Assembly (NCBI GenBank): GCA_050084515.1
Contig: CM114271.1
Coordinates: forward strand, 33,232,001-33,296,000
From: Blasia pusilla
Lineage: Eukaryota; Marchantiophyta; Marchantiopsida; Blasiales
Direction of reading: 5' to 3'
Length of the DNA: 64,000 bases
Shown here: one piece after another, positions 10,380-23,005 of the stretch
Layout of the letters: every line of letters starts with the position of its first letter
How positions within the stretch are numbered: position 1 is the stretch's first letter
Notes under the pieces: generated by a model
What the model saw: only the letters and a program-made list of their open reading frames with translations
Told to the model about the DNA's origin: nothing
The model's database searches: none
Program-made: the position numbers and the translations under genes

Positions 10380-11624
10380 TCAAGGTCGTCCCTCACGTCA
10401 AGACCCTCAAAACCTCGCACCACTCTAGGTAAACCCTACAAACCTCCTTGATGTGCGGTGCAGGTCGAGCGGTCCATTGCGGCACTGGCAACACGGAACG
10501 GCTAAAAACGGCATAGCACTCGAGAATGGGGTGCGGCACTAGGCGGCATACCCTCCTAAATCAACAATTCACATGCTCTGCTCCTTAGTGAAGAATCGGC
10601 TTCACAATCAAGATGATGCGGTACAGCCACGAGCGGCATGGCGTGGAAATTGGCGGCTACGGGCGTCACGATACGGTACTCGATCGTCGTCGAGCGGCTA
10701 CCAATCACAACATAGCAGCATGAAATGAAAACTCAAAACCATAACTCGAGGTCATCTGCCATCACTAGTTGATGACGAAACTGCGATGATGGTGGCGGCC
10801 AAAACAAAGTACGTGGTGGCGGTGCAAGTCAGAGGATCAACGGTCGTCGTGGAAGACCCTCCACTCTGTTATGGCGGCAATGAAAACCAAGGGTGGACAA
10901 TGGCCGAATGCGGCTCTAAGCAGCGCAAGACAGTGGCGGCGGCCGACGGTGGGCGGTTGACGGTGACGGTTGACCATCGATGGTGATGGCAGACCATCGA
11001 TGGTGATGGTTGACCATTGACGGTGATGGTTGACCGTTGACGGTGATGGCCAACGCCAATGCGGCGCTGGTTTAGGGTTTGAACAATTTAACCCTAGAAA
11101 TCGCCTAGCAATGGAAAATTTGCAAGATTGACCATAAATTTTTGTCACAACTCCAAATTACGCACCGTTTGTTGTACAGTGTGCACAACTTTAGGATCTA
11201 CAACAATATCAAAAACTATTTTGAATCAAATATTTCAGTAAAAACTGACAGGGACTGTCGTAAAGCCCAATATCTCTTTCTCCTACACAAAATTCGGCGG
11301 CTCTTCCGTGCTGATTTCTCTCAACGAAAATGTAAAACCTATGAGAACACAAATCAGCAAGCTACATGGTGCTCTTGAGAGCACGAGCATGGAGCAATCT
11401 GCGCCCATACTCAATTCCTATCGAAAATTGGGCAGCACTTCCGCATGCCACTCTCCTGTACAAAAAAATTAGCAAAGCAAAATAGCAAACTCGCACGGCT
11501 CTTGCTCCGGTGAGCACTACCATAAGCCATGAAGTGGGGAAAACAGTCCTCCAACTTGCACCAAACATCGAGCAACGACCAAGCTCCCCTATGAAGCTCT
11601 CTCACTCACTCATTCTATCTTTGT
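10380..11624 (-). mobile_element. Untranslated leader of the gypsy element
   Basis: The stretch lies between the gag start and the upstream LTR block, with no extended coding. Its gag-proximal half is rich in CGGC-type words and contains the minisatellite listed separately. No clear tRNA primer-binding site could be seen next to the LTR block. Confidence 0.5.
10950..11055 (+). repeat. 21-22 bp minisatellite in the gypsy leader
   Basis: About five copies of a unit built on GGTGATGGTTGACC followed by ATCGAT or ATTGAC occur head to tail with small differences. It overlaps no domain. It is a local expansion within the element leader. Confidence 0.8.
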
Positions 11625-12138
11625 AAAATAAGATTGAATCTCTCTCACAACACCATAATTCTCACATGTGTGCACTCTTATATATCCCTCTCAATGTCAA
11701 ACCAAAACCACTCTCCTATTAAGAAGGTTGGGTTACACTCACAAGGCAAGGGACCATAGCTTCCGCCGCCTCGTGCCAAAAGGTTCAACAAAGAGAGAAT
11801 GAGCTCTCAAGCTCTCTCTCCTTGAAGTATTACCCCCCTCTCCCAAGCTCTCTCCATGGTAACCTATGCTCCCAAGTCACCTCCTTGGCTCTTGACCTGA
11901 TGTAGAGGTCAAAGGCCACTTACCAAAAAAAGAAAATCGAATATATACTCAAAATGGTAATTACCTAAAATATTAAGTTACTCAATATGGCTCTAAATGA
12001 GCCGAAACGAAGGGGAAACGTGGTCTCTCAGATTTCCTGAGGCCTCAACAGGTCATCCTTGACCTCCTAAGCCTATCCTCCACTACTCGCAAAGGCGCTC
12101 TACTAGATCTCATCGATTTATCCTAAAAGACGTGACAC
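11625..12138 (-). repeat. Upstream (5') LTR block B of the gypsy element
   Basis: The block is homologous along its length to 3099-3650, sharing runs such as GGGACCATAGCTTCCGCC and GAGCCGAAACGAAGGGGAAA. It begins TGTCAC and ends TTACA on the minus strand. Unlike the 3' end, it is not flanked by block A on either side, so it is either truncated or represents the whole LTR. Confidence 0.75.
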
Positions 12139-12549
12139 AAGCGTCATTTCACGTCCGTAAACTATCAAGGAAGTCCATCCCAATAAAATGAGAAATATCA
12201 AAGGTAAAAACTTGTACATACGTAAAATTGTGTGCCTTGGAATAACATCTAACATAGTCGATGTATATTCCTATAAGTACACACAATCTCTACAACCTCC
12301 TCATCACTATGGATTTCAAAACATTGATTGACTCCTTGTAGACCACTAGATTTCAAAACTTACCATCTAAAAGTTATGTTGACGTTGATGCATTCTATTG
12401 ATCCAACATAGTAAGAAAAACACAAGAAAGCATCTGTGTATCAATATGGCACCATCTTCTCATTGCTCCCTCCATACCTTCGAGTTTATGTCTTATTTAT
12501 TTGATATGTACATAGGTTGTGGCTGAACTATCTATCTCCTCATTTAGCC

Positions 12550-13380
12550 TATAAACCACATAAAAATTATACTCTTATTATAATAGAGCCCACTTAATAA
12601 AATTCCCCACAAGATTTTTGGACTCCATTAATGGTGCTGGTTTATGACTAATGATGAGTGTGAAGGGGATGTTGAATAAATAACATGTGAAATCTACCAT
12701 GGTCCGCACTAAAGTCAAATATTCTCCCTTATATGAGCTCTACTTTGCCTCTACTAATGTTCTTTGATTTACTTACATGAGCTATGACAAGCTCTCTTCC
12801 CTTCTCTCACTTTTAGGCCCAATATACTCCAATCCGTACATAATTAGGATGGATGATTTGTAATAGGTCTTAGTAAAATTGATAAGAATATGAATCAATC
12901 CTTGAGAGTATGAAACAATCATGCTTAATCATCTCCCTAATACCACACCAAATCAAGTCTTTTCAACAAAGTCAAATATTTTATGATCGCATTAAACCCC
13001 TTAGCATACCATTGATAGATTTTTTCTAGTCGTAGAAATGTTTAGACTTGACTCACGTGTAAAGGTCATGGAATGCGCACACTAGTCTTTACCTTTATCT
13101 AATGGACACCTTCCCCACATGGATCTATGGTGTGATCCAATTGTTGAATCTAATCGTTGAAGAACTTGCACTTGGGTGAATATAGCTTCAATCCATATAA
13201 TTAAAATCTTCAAAATAATTCTTCCAAGTGTTGCTTATGCTCCTCAATCGTGGAACTAAGATGATAATATAATATATGTAATATTGTACAAACTCCAAAC
13301 AAGCAAGAATCCTATCCATAACTCTAGAGAACTTCACAATGAAGTTCTTCAAACCAAATAGTAGGTTTTTACTCCACTTT
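12550..13380 (-). pseudogene. Old gypsy RT/RNase H remnant
   Basis: Highly degenerate minus-strand sequence still shows FGLKN, RVMDRILACLEFV (RT, near 13270-13370) and EAKYSSYEGE-like and YLFN-PFTLI-like segments (RNase H, near 12640-12760). These are in the same order and spacing as the neighbouring element. Frames are broken throughout. It is probably an older copy of the same lineage lying next to the younger one. Confidence 0.6.
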
Positions 13381-13900
13381 TTACATTGTTTTTCTTATTT
13401 AGTTTTAATTGTTGTTAGTTCTCCAAACCATCGTTGGAAGTCTTTCATTTCAATTAGATTACTAGTTATTTCTTAAATAAGATTTTTAGTTGTGGTTAAG
13501 TTAATTATGCTCATGATGTGTTGGATTGCTTATAGTGTATTGGATGATTAATCAGCTTACTCCTTCCACTCTGCATTAACATGCAAGGGTCTCTTTTGCT
13601 ACCCCTTCCCTTACTAGGAGATCCTCTATTTATTTTATGCTTCTTTTATTCACTTCAACTCGTGCCCTCTAAGGCCATGTGGCTTGAGATTAACTCCTAC
13701 ATACTTAATTAACCTTTGATGATATCTTAATCAAATAAGAAGGAGATGCAAATCGGTGTGGAGGATGCTCCAAGAAAAAATGTACCACAAACAATGACAT
13801 GTTGGTTTCAACCACCTTTTTCACTTCATGTGTATTCTAATAAGGTGTTGCAGAATGAGCACCTAGTTTAATAGAAGTTGTAGACTAGCTTTGCATCACT

Positions 13901-13971
13901 GGTTCCATGGTGAAGTGGTTATCATGTCTACTTACACGTAGAAGGTCGTGAGTTTGAAACTCGTTGGATCA
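13901..13971 (+). tRNA. tRNA-Val(UAC)-like sequence, probably a pseudo-tRNA or SINE head
   Basis: The sequence follows plant tRNA-Val closely: GGTTCCA acceptor strand, a GTGAAGTGGTTATCAT D-arm with the A-box, an anticodon arm TCTAC/GTAGA, the AAGGTC variable region, and a TTTGAAA T-loop in the B-box. The anticodon loop has six bases instead of seven, the 3' acceptor strand pairs at only about five of seven positions, and two T-stem pairs are wobbles. A TTTTTT run follows at about 13990. A working tRNA is unlikely; a tRNA-derived SINE head or pseudogene is more plausible. Confidence 0.5.
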
Positions 13972-13974
13972 ATG

Positions 13975-15320
13975 ATTCTTTGTACTGTGTTTTTTAGCCT
14001 TTTGACCCTTTGGGTCCCACAGGCTTGACCTATTTACGATTTACCATGCACACAATCCATCTCAAATATACTTTTCCCGGTTTGTATGTAATTACTCGAG
14101 CTGCTAGACATGCCTTTGCCAAGCACACATGTTTGCTCAAATGAACAACTTATGTATGACGGACTCGTTAGGCAGATAAAATCCAAAAGAGGGATGTATT
14201 CCCCACTGCACCAACACAAGCATGATTTCCCTAGTTTAGAGCCTATATGAATGATATTCTTTAACAACATCATGTTGGAGAGGAGATGGTTGATTACTCT
14301 TCGGTGGACTTGGACATTCTAGAGAGAGTTATCGACCCTCTTACTGATGCTCGGTCCTTCACACAATTATGAGGGGATGTTCGGAATTTCTGGATTAGGG
14401 CATTGAATGAGCGACATACACGAATATGTTGACATCTTCCATTGTATGACAATGGAATATGTTGCACTTTTGAGCAAGAGTCACAAATATCCAAACATAA
14501 CACAAACATTATCAGAAAGGACCTCCTATATTTTGGAGTGTTGGAAGAGGTATTGGACTTGGACTTCCACACCTTACAAGTGATTTCCTGGCACTATAGA
14601 TGATATCAGATACTTGTTTGGATCCCAACTTCTTCATGAATTACATCTATCGAACATAATTCTTGAATACATTCTTGTCTCTTAGACTACCTCATACTTT
14701 TACAAAACATGAAGGGTTCAAAAAGACAAACGAAATGACAATCTGTTGGTTATTTGTGGATTCATGTGACAAAATATAAATGTTTAAATTATTACAAGAT
14801 AAAACATTGGAGATCAATTTCTCATTCCTTGTAACCATTGATTGCTTTTCACTATGACTTGCCTCATGATTTATAGAGATTTCAATATCCATCAAACTTT
14901 TGCCATGATTAATAACAAGTCATAATACAAACAATATTGAAATGTTCGAACTTATTTGCCTTCATCAAGGTCAAGTATATGCAGCATTGTCTAAAGTAGG
15001 ACGAAAGGAACATATACCCATTGAAATGAAGAAAATTCTGTTTGAATAAAATTCCATAAAAAATTCTTAAACTTATTTCAAGAGAACATGTTTGAATGAG
15101 AGCGAAAAAGAACTTTCCGCCCACAAATCTTGTAAGATAAACCCTAGTATCCGTAACCCCGTACTTTGCGGGACCTCTTTTGAGTGACATTCTAAACCCT
15201 AAGCTCATGTAATGTGTACCCCTGAAGATCGTTACAGATATATGTTCCTCATGTGCGATCTACTCCCTATGGATCAGGGGTACAATCAGTTATGAAGGTA
15301 GGAATCTGAGAAACTATTTG
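13975..15320. other. Non-coding stretch upstream of the Der gene
   Basis: Only short overlapping open frames on both strands are visible, with no recognised domains. The last few hundred bases presumably include the promoter and 5' leader of the Der GTPase gene, but I could not fix a TATA box or transcription start. Confidence 0.5.
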
Positions 15321-15423
15321 GATTGTGGCTGATCTTTTACAGGTAGATTTTCTCCAGGCGCCGCGATTGGGAGGTGTACCGGGATCGACCGGTTTAGGAC
15401 AGAGGCGTTTGAATGAGTGGAAG

Positions 15424-18400
15424 ATGATACGGAGGAGCCCGAAGCTGAGAGCGAGCAATGTGTTAGGGCATGGTGTTGCTCGCCTTTTCGTTGGTTCTGC
15501 AATTGGGACAAATTTCCTCCAGCGCTCCTTTGTTCAAAGGTATTCCTCTGGAATTGTCAGAGATTTGTGATTTATTTTTATTTTCTTCTTTTTGGGGTTT
15601 GAGGATCTCCTGCTGGATTGTGGATATGGTGAGTTGTCAATTCCTGCAGTTTTGGAAAAAGCTGTACGGTGGATCCCCGTTCGAGCGATGGAGGAATTGA
15701 TGAATTATTTGGTTTGTATTGCGATGTCGGGAAGGTTTCAGGTTGTCTCATGCCTTTGGAGACGATGCTACAAATTATGAGGACGATGCATGGAGAGGAG
15801 TGGAAATTTCTCAGGGTAGTGGCCGATGTAATCTCCTTCCGAACAATACTACTAGAAAGATTTGTTGGAGTCAAAGCATGCCGCCAGGTTTATCTTGTGA
15901 GGACTCAATATCCTTGTTTCCGCGTTCGGTGCGCTGGCTGAATTCTCAAGCAGCACAGCAATCTGGACATGAAAAGGTGAAAATCCATGAATGACTCCCT
16001 GCAGCAAACGAGCTTTGCTGTGCTTTGCGAATTTGATGCAAGTCAATTTGGTATGGCCATGGCAGCACATAGGTTCTAGATTTAAAAATTCGAACTCTGG
16101 TGGTTTAGGGAGGTTCAAAACCCTTTCAACGCCAGAGTACCGTGTTGTTTATAATTAATTGCTTCCTTTTGCAGCTTAATTATTTCCAACTACAGCCTAA
16201 TTGTGCCTTTCACAGACCATGCATACCTGTCTGCCCATTTGAAAAGGAAAGAATGCCACTCTCACTGTGTTGGAACATCTAGCCAAACGCAGAGGCTTCT
16301 TCCCCAGAGGAACTTCATGAATCTTTTGAAGAGCAGACGGGTGAGATCAAACCCGACGGGCTCAAGTCAGCAATGACAACTCGGAATACCACTGATCGAG
16401 ATGTCGAGGATGCAATGCTACCCAGAATTATGATCATTGGAAGGCCGAATGTAGGGAAATCAGCTCTTTTCAATAGGTATACTTCAGATTGCCATCAAGT
16501 TTTAGGGGTTGGCAGTGATTTTTGGGTGCTAGTTTAGAAGATTTGGCATATGTGAAGGAATTGTAATCATTCAAGAATGGGGGTTTCCAAGGGAGAAAAG
16601 TTCTAGATTATTAGTTGATGTGTCAAATTGCAGCAGGTCTTTAAACCGGTCCTGGTGATGGTATATTGTGTGGCGGAAATTGGTTAACTACGCAATAGGC
16701 TTTTCAGATGAAGGAATGGATGTAGGCAGTGTCATGGAGATGGACATGTTTTCTTGTAGTAGGAGTTGTCTTTGTAAGGGAAAATACTAGAATCTGACCT
16801 TCGTCTCACTAAACTTACTCTGGTTTACGTTCCATGCAGGTTGACTCACAGGCGTGATGCATTGGTTTATAATACCCCTGAAGGTCATGTTACTCGGGAT
16901 GTCCGTGAGGGAATTGCGAAACTGGGTGGACTAAGATTCAAGGTGCTAGATACTGCTGGATTGGAGACTTTCACTGAGTCTCAGACTATACTCGCCAGAA
17001 CAGCAGGACTTTCTGCAACTGCCCTCCGAAAATGTCAAATTGCACTTTTTGTGGTGGATGGCAGGTCTTGATTTTTTTCTCTCTGCTACTCTCCTCCTGG
17101 CATCAATCTTGGGACAGTCTTCATAGCGCCTTTAGGAGTCCAGGCGTTTAGGTTGTTGGTTTGACTCTCAGTTATCTTCACTGCGTTTGAGGTGTCATTG
17201 TTTCCAAGTTTCTGTTTGCCAAAGGTTCGGAGGACAATGCAAATTTCTAAACTGCACTTTGTTTACCTTGTTCCTTGGACTATCATAACTCATGTCTGAA
17301 TCAAAAGTTTACCCATTGTTGGCGAGGCGTTATTGGTCATGGACCCACATCATTACAAAGAATGAATTCTTTGGAAGTGTAGAAAACTTTGTAGGTAATG
17401 CTCTAGATATCTTTCTGTTTGCCGAGGGTTCGGAGGACGTTAACTCTTTGAGTACTAAGAGCAGGAAATGACAGGTTTTTCGGCATAATTTGTTCTGATT
17501 GTTTTGGGAAAGTAGAGGAGAGAAACTGAGGAATTTTTTTTGGTGTATGCAGAGCTGGTGTGCAGCCAATGGATGCCGATGTGGGAAAGTGGGTGCGCAA
17601 AGTTGCACCAGGTGTGAAGGTAGTGGTTGTGTTGAACAAGGCTGAAGGGATATATCATGAGGCGACTGGGAAACTAATGTCAGCATTAGGGGAAACATAT
17701 CAACTAGGATTTGGTGATCCAGTTCCTATTTCTGCAGAATCTGGAGAAGGCATGAGTGATTTATTTCAAAGTTTGGAACCTTTTCTCAAGGAGGCCCAAG
17801 ATGCCATACGCAAGGCCTCACCAGGTTAGGAACACTTTGCATTGTGTGTGGTTGCTGAAGAAGAATTTATGATTTAAGATGCTAAATTTGGAAGAGCAAT
17901 ATGAATCTGATCTAATGAACTTGTGTAAAGACGATGCAAAATAATGCATATGGAGAGTTTGCTAAGTTTACTTCAGTATGCCTTGGTAACCAGGGCACTG
18001 CGTTTTGTGAGTTGAAAGTCCTTCATGATCAATTTGTGAATGCTTGACATGAGTGTAACCACAACTCTGGATTTGGACAGAGATAGTGGGTATGTAGATG
18101 GGATGAAAATAGTGATGGCTCATATGTTTTTTGCCTGCATCATGTTGTATTTGCAGAGGTTTTAGTAGAAATACATCAAGACAGTAGTGAGCCTGACTTG
18201 AAGAGAGTTCCGATGCAGCTAGCAATTGCTGGACGCCCAAATGTAGGGAAGTCAACTCTGGTGAATGCACTGTTACGAGAAGAACGAGTCTTGACTGGGC
18301 CTGAGCCTGGACTTACACGAGATTCCATTTCTGTTCAATTTGATTATCAAGGTCAACAAGTACGATTGGTGAGTGGAAGCTCCCCATTTGAAATGTACAC

Positions 18401-19930
18401 AGATGTTGTGTGAGCTTTAAGCACCGATGATTAACTTAAGTCGTCTGACACCTTGTCATCAGGTTGACACAGCAGGGTGGATGCAAAGAGTTCAATTGAA
18501 GGAAGGGCCTGCTGCTCTAAGCGCCATGCATGCTCGGAAAGGGGTCATGAGGGCCCACGTCGTGGCTCTTATTCTTGATGGGGAAGAGGTACTATGGCAC
18601 TCTGATAGTCATATTTGTATCCATGTTTTCTCTTGGACCAGAGATTGATAAAGAAAGCTGAGTATATTGAGGTCTGTATTGGTGAATCTTGATTATGTTC
18701 AATGCGTGGTTGAAATCTTGAGGTTCATGGACTTAAAAGCATAACCTCAAATCACTGCAGAAGTTGTAGAAATTCTAACAATGGTATACGCAGCTCAAAG
18801 GGAAATGCTCGTTATGTGGTGTTGTGTACAGATAGCTAAAACAAAAAGCAGTATGCGGCATGCAGAAGCATCTTTGGCGAGATGGGTTGTTCAGGAGGGA
18901 CGGGGGTTGGTTGTGGTGGTTAACAAGATGGATCTACTAGATGGCAAAGACAAAGCCAAGATTCGCAGTGACGTTATGAATGCTGTACCTATAGAGATTC
19001 AAACTATTTTGCCTCAGGTATTTTAGTACTTTACAAAGCCTTCACATATTTTTACAACAGCATGCAGTTTGTTTATGTAGAGTTCACATGGTACTGATCG
19101 CAAAAATCGGGGTGCTGGATGGTCGGAGTAATTGGTTAGTTCATGGGACATTTCTTCCAATTGTGGCAGGTGTCAGGAATTCCCGTAGTCTTTGTTTCTG
19201 CGTTGGAAAAAAGAGGAAGTGCTGCAATAATGCGGAATGTCTTTGAGACTTACAAGAAGTGGTGTGCTCGACTGCCAACTGCACAGTTGAATCGCTGGCT
19301 TGGAAAGGTAAGATCCTCTCCCATAAAATCAGTTTTTTTTAAAGTAGATGTGTGCATTGGAGAATAGCGTATAGCCCTATAGTCGAGCATTTCCAAAACG
19401 ATTTGATGACTTCAAACCCATTACTCATACTTTGCTATTCTATTTTATTCTATTATCCACTCCTAGTTTGGGTTGGAAATTAGTACGGAAGTTGCTGTTC
19501 TCCAGTCCAAGTTTTGTGAATGTTCTATCAGGGCCCAGAGTTGCGTCACCCCAAAGTTTAGAATGGGAATCAAAAGGTGGTATCCGTGATCGTCGTTGGA
19601 GACCCAGTACGTTTTATATAGGTTGGCCTAATGCATAGGAGGATTTGCAGAGTGGGGAGAAGTGGAGAGAGACTAAGTTATGCTACTTGATACACTCTCC
19701 AGGTGATGAGCCGGCACCCAAGGAATACTTCTGGGGTAGGTTATGGAGTCAAAGTGAGATACTTGACACAAGCAAAAGCTCGGCCACCCACGTTTGTAGC
19801 TTTTGTGAGTGGGTCTGGGGAGTTGGACGATACGGATCTACGGTTTCTAGCCTCTGCTCTACGAGAAGATTTTGGCCTCAGCGGTATTCCCCTCAGAATT
19901 CTTCAACGAAGCTCCAGGAAAGAGGATTAG
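15424..19930 (+). CDS. Der/EngA-type double GTPase, organelle-targeted (10 exons)
   Basis: Probable exons are 15424-15539, 15742-15976, about 16337-16476, 16840-17064, 17553-17824, 18157-18368, 18463-18588, 18832-19017, 19170-19307 and 19703-19930. Every junction is GT-AG and phases join into about 625 residues; only the third exon's start is uncertain (it could begin near 16290). The first GTPase domain has GRPNVGKS (about residue 152), DTAGLE and NKAE; the second has GRPNVGKS (about 355), DTAGW and NKMD. The C-terminal KH-like domain contains [15 protein letters not shown]. This is the bacterial Der (EngA) architecture, a large-ribosomal-subunit assembly GTPase. The N-terminus [12 protein letters not shown]...RYSS is Arg/Ser-rich without acidic residues, suggesting a mitochondrial presequence, though plastid import is possible. 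No frameshift was found, so the gene looks functional. Confidence 0.93.
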
Positions 19931-20225
19931 GATTGGCCGACTACGTCCAAGTGTACAGAAAGATAAATTGAAACTGTTTGGTCATAGTTTGCAATATTAG
20001 CCTTCCGGAGACACAATTGCAAACTCGTGAACAACGTCGTCGTGATAGCACCTTTCCCTGGAGAGATTCCTATCTTCCACCGAGAAACGGGACCCGCTGT
20101 GACAGTCACTAAATTGATTAAAGGTGCATCTATGATGATAGCCGTTTCCTTTATCAACGTAGTTTGAATCCAGTTACTGGATCGCGCCTGCCCCCTCCTT
20201 TCCTCATCCATGCGGGCTTTCGTGT
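19931..20225 (+). other. 3' flank of the Der gene
   Basis: This non-coding sequence after the Der stop codon probably contains its 3' untranslated region. No clear AATAAA signal was fixed. Nothing else is recognisable. Confidence 0.4.
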
Positions 20226-20500
20226 GGCAGGTCGTCTGTGCGCATGTATGGTCCCTCCGCATGAATGGTCATATCTTCTAAACGGGTGTAAGGATCTTTT
20301 CGCCACTCCGACTGCAGCTTCTTGCAACTGCAGCTGCAAAAGAAGAAGCATTCACTCAATGGCAGGTCGTTTGTGCGCATGAATGGTCCCTCCGCATGAA
20401 TGGTCATATCTTCTAGACTGGTGTAAGGATCATTTCGCCACTCCGACTGCAGCTTTTTCCACGGTGTAGAAGAAGCTGCAAAAGAAGAAGCGTCCACTCA
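20226..20500 (+). repeat. 135-bp direct duplication with CTGCAG-rich palindromes
   Basis: GGCAGGTCGT at 20226 recurs at 20361. The following bases (GTGCGCATG, CCTCCGCATGAATGGTCATA, TTTCGCCACTCCGACTGCAG) repeat with few changes, giving two tandem copies of about 135 bp. Each ends in a self-complementary GCAGCTTCTT/AAGAAGAAGC segment. Short open frames here are repeat-derived. Confidence 0.8.
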
Positions 20501-21164
20501 TCCACAGTAATACGCTTGTCATCGATGGGCCTCGCCGAAAAGGCCGAGAGGTACACCTTAAAACCCTGGCGGGGCCGGACCGAGAGGTCGGATACACTCG
20601 GTGAAACGTGGGATTTTTACTACGTGAAGATAAAACAATGAATACTTTTGCACTGAAGTGGCAGATTCCGTTTGTAGGCACCCACCGGGCCGACATTTCA
20701 TCTTTGCAAATAGCTAAGAGAGTTCCTCCTGATCCCATCGGAGGTACTCCCGTAGCTATGTGGGCTTTCCTTTCCGTCGATGGCAAGTATCTCTCTTTGA
20801 CACGTTGAGGCAACGAAATCTTACTACTGGAGTCCCACCTTATCCTGCCAGATGCAAATTATCCGCAAGAGGTTAAGCCCGTTCAGAAGCGGATGAATTT
20901 CATGTACGGGATACATTAGAAACCCGGGTCATTCAATGGCTTGGGAGGCATCTCTTAACTTGAGCTGCGCAGACGCCATGAGGAAGATCAGAGCTCGGCT
21001 ACCAAACTGGAACACTCCTACCAGCCTCTCGACAGAGCTTGGTGCCTTCTCACCAGCGGAGTGAGACTAAATGCCAAGTGCAGCAAACAGTGACCGAGTC
21101 TGGGTCTAGTACGTACGCATGCCACTACCTGCCTCAGAGATACCGCTGAGCCTATAGTACCCTA
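20501..21164. other. GC-richer stretch of unknown origin
   Basis: The composition differs from both neighbours. Open frames of 66 and 127 codons overlap on opposite strands and match nothing I know. Around 20886-20910 the sequence GCGGATGA then TTTCATGTACGG vaguely resembles a group II intron domain V, so organelle-derived DNA is possible, but the pairing is weak. Confidence 0.35.
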
Positions 21165-21305
21165 TACAGACAGAGACCACAGTCCAAGCGCCGGGCTCCA
21201 ACAAGAGCCCATACAGACAGAGACCACAATCCGAGCGCCGGGCTCCAACAAGAGCCTATGCAGACAGAGACCACAATCCGAGCGCCGGACTCCAACAAGA
21301 GTACG
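21165..21305 (+). repeat. 47-bp tandem repeat, three copies
   Basis: TACAGACAGAGACCACA, or TGCAGAC for the last copy, begins at 21165, 21212 and 21259, an exact 47-bp period. Copies share AGCGCCGGGCTCCAACAAGAG with one or two substitutions each. Confidence 0.9.
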
Positions 21306-22900
21306 GAACGGAAGCCTGCCCAACCAGGGTCCGGGTAGTTAGTTTTGTGTGAGAAACCGGTACATTTTTATGGGATACAAATACAAAGGAGAACCCGTGT
21401 ACTCATTCGGTTTTTAGCCGGTGACTGGCTAAAAACTGTATCGGCAGTTTTAAAATTTAACCCCGTTCTCCCCGGACATTTTGCCCACCTCAGTACTACA
21501 CCATGTATATGACATAAGTTAGCCAATGATGCGAACTCTGAACGAGATAGCCCAAAGGACATTGTATACCATGGGATACGCAGATCTGATAGAGGGAGAG
21601 GTAAGGAGGGATACGAGAGCCTTCGTGTCGTTGTTGTCCCTTGAGGAAGAGATCCAACCCATTGTTGGGAGTGATGCCGAGGAAGGGGGATCGATGAATG
21701 AAATTTTCTTTCTCCAGTCACGATGCTCTTGCTACGCACGAAAGGTCATTTCTCTAAAAGTTCCCGATAATTTCTTCCCTTCCCAAAGTGTAACATGTCC
21801 ATTTTTCTTTCTTCAATTAGGAGTGATATCCAAGTCCTCCTTGAAATAACTCCCACCTCTCTGTGAAAGGCTTAAATAATATCCCACTCTCCTCATTCAT
21901 CCCCTCTCTTCATTATTATTAAAACCACTTCCCCTCTTCCAATATTCTAATTCATTCTCCCATCCCAAATGTGCATAGGGCACTAATGGGACAAAATAGT
22001 ACCTTTTATAATATTTTTTCTTATTATTCATGCAGTGTTAGAATCTTGGAAACACCAGTGTACATGGTTAGATTTGCGTAAAAAATTGAAGGGAGAACTT
22101 GTTAAATTTTCTTTTTTTATTTCAATGGGGTTCGAAGAAATTTGAAGTTATTCCTTTCGGTTAACGTGGACCTCCTAAACTTAGAGGGTGGTCCCATATA
22201 AATGGAGCGTGAGTCTGCGTGACTGTTGGAGGAGGATTACCACCCCGTGACTATTAAAGGAGGTGTCCCCATGGGTAGCCTATATCGGTTGACTAATCAA
22301 TCCATTTCGTATGGATCAGTCAACTTTGTTTGCAGGATTATACGCTGCTGCATGGGAGAATCGACGAAGTGCATGGCCACATTTACATCCAGTGCGAAGC
22401 GTTGCCGAACTGCACAGAGTCCCTGCAGTGGAACTTCCATGTGATCGATCGAGCTGGATTTCATCGACGACCTGCAACTAGAGTGATTGAGAGGTCCTGC
22501 AGGCTGGAGAGTTTTGACTAGCACACCACGCCCATCTATTCCAAGCTGACGGTGTTTGGAGTTTTTCAATAGGACCGACAATAAGCCACAAAGATCGGCC
22601 CTCAATTCTCGTATTCCCTCACTCGCTCCGTCGTCGGGAAGAAAGAAAAATACTTTGTGTCACTCTTATGCGGATAGATCGAAACTATTGCGATTTTCAT
22701 TGCCAGTCCGAACCTGAATTCGCACATTTGCAAATGCTTTTGGGGGGCCGACGGGTATCAAACTTCGGAGAAACCGCGTTTCCAGATCATGAAAATGTGC
22801 GCCAAGCTGGAAACCAGATTTAGTTCCCGAGTTTGACCTTGCGTCGTGAGTCAAGGTACATGGTCATGAGCCAGAGCATTTCTTCCACATCCTAGACTCG
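21306..22900. other. Intergenic stretch before the LTP/extensin gene
   Basis: No supported gene was found. Short open frames (for example 21526-21849 and 22226-22444) have no recognised motif and overlap opposite-strand frames. The 3' end presumably holds upstream regulatory sequence of the gene at 23006. Confidence 0.5.
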
Positions 22901-22902
22901 AG

Positions 22903-22908
22903 TATAAA
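22903..22908 (+). promoter_or_regulatory. TATA box of the LTP/extensin gene
   Basis: A TATAAA in the context GAGTATAAACCTCCC lies 103 bp before the ATG at 23006. Transcription would start near 22935, giving a leader of about 70 bases. The position is typical of a plant core promoter. Confidence 0.6.
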
Positions 22909-23005
22909 CCTCCCTTACTCTTGCAAGGAAGCGATCTGTTCTTGTAATCCGATTTTGTACACCTGAGGCTCGAGATCGCAAAAAGGGACCAGAATCGGTC
23001 GCATC

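Larger units (their letters stand above)
2986..12138 (-). mobile_element. Ty3/gypsy retrotransposon encoding a DNA methyltransferase and a PHD finger (decayed)
   Basis: On the minus strand the order is LTR block (11625-12138), leader, gag (about 10370-8430), protease (about 8330-7990), cytosine-5 methyltransferase (about 7570-6735), RT (about 6480-5541), RNase H (about 5501-5080), integrase (about 5100-4276), PHD finger (4099-3966) and 3' LTR region (3777-2986). RT before RNase H before integrase is the Ty3/gypsy order. Stop codons and frameshifts break nearly every domain, so it cannot be autonomous. The two LTR-type blocks differ by several percent and one has a CT-repeat expansion, which also points to age. 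A related element lies on the plus strand at 54.1-58.2 kb. Confidence 0.88.

Noticed and set aside
20881-20912. Group II intron domain V
   Set aside because: The GCGGATGA/TTTCATGTACGG stem is incomplete and the conserved lower helix does not pair; kept only as a weak hint in a finding.
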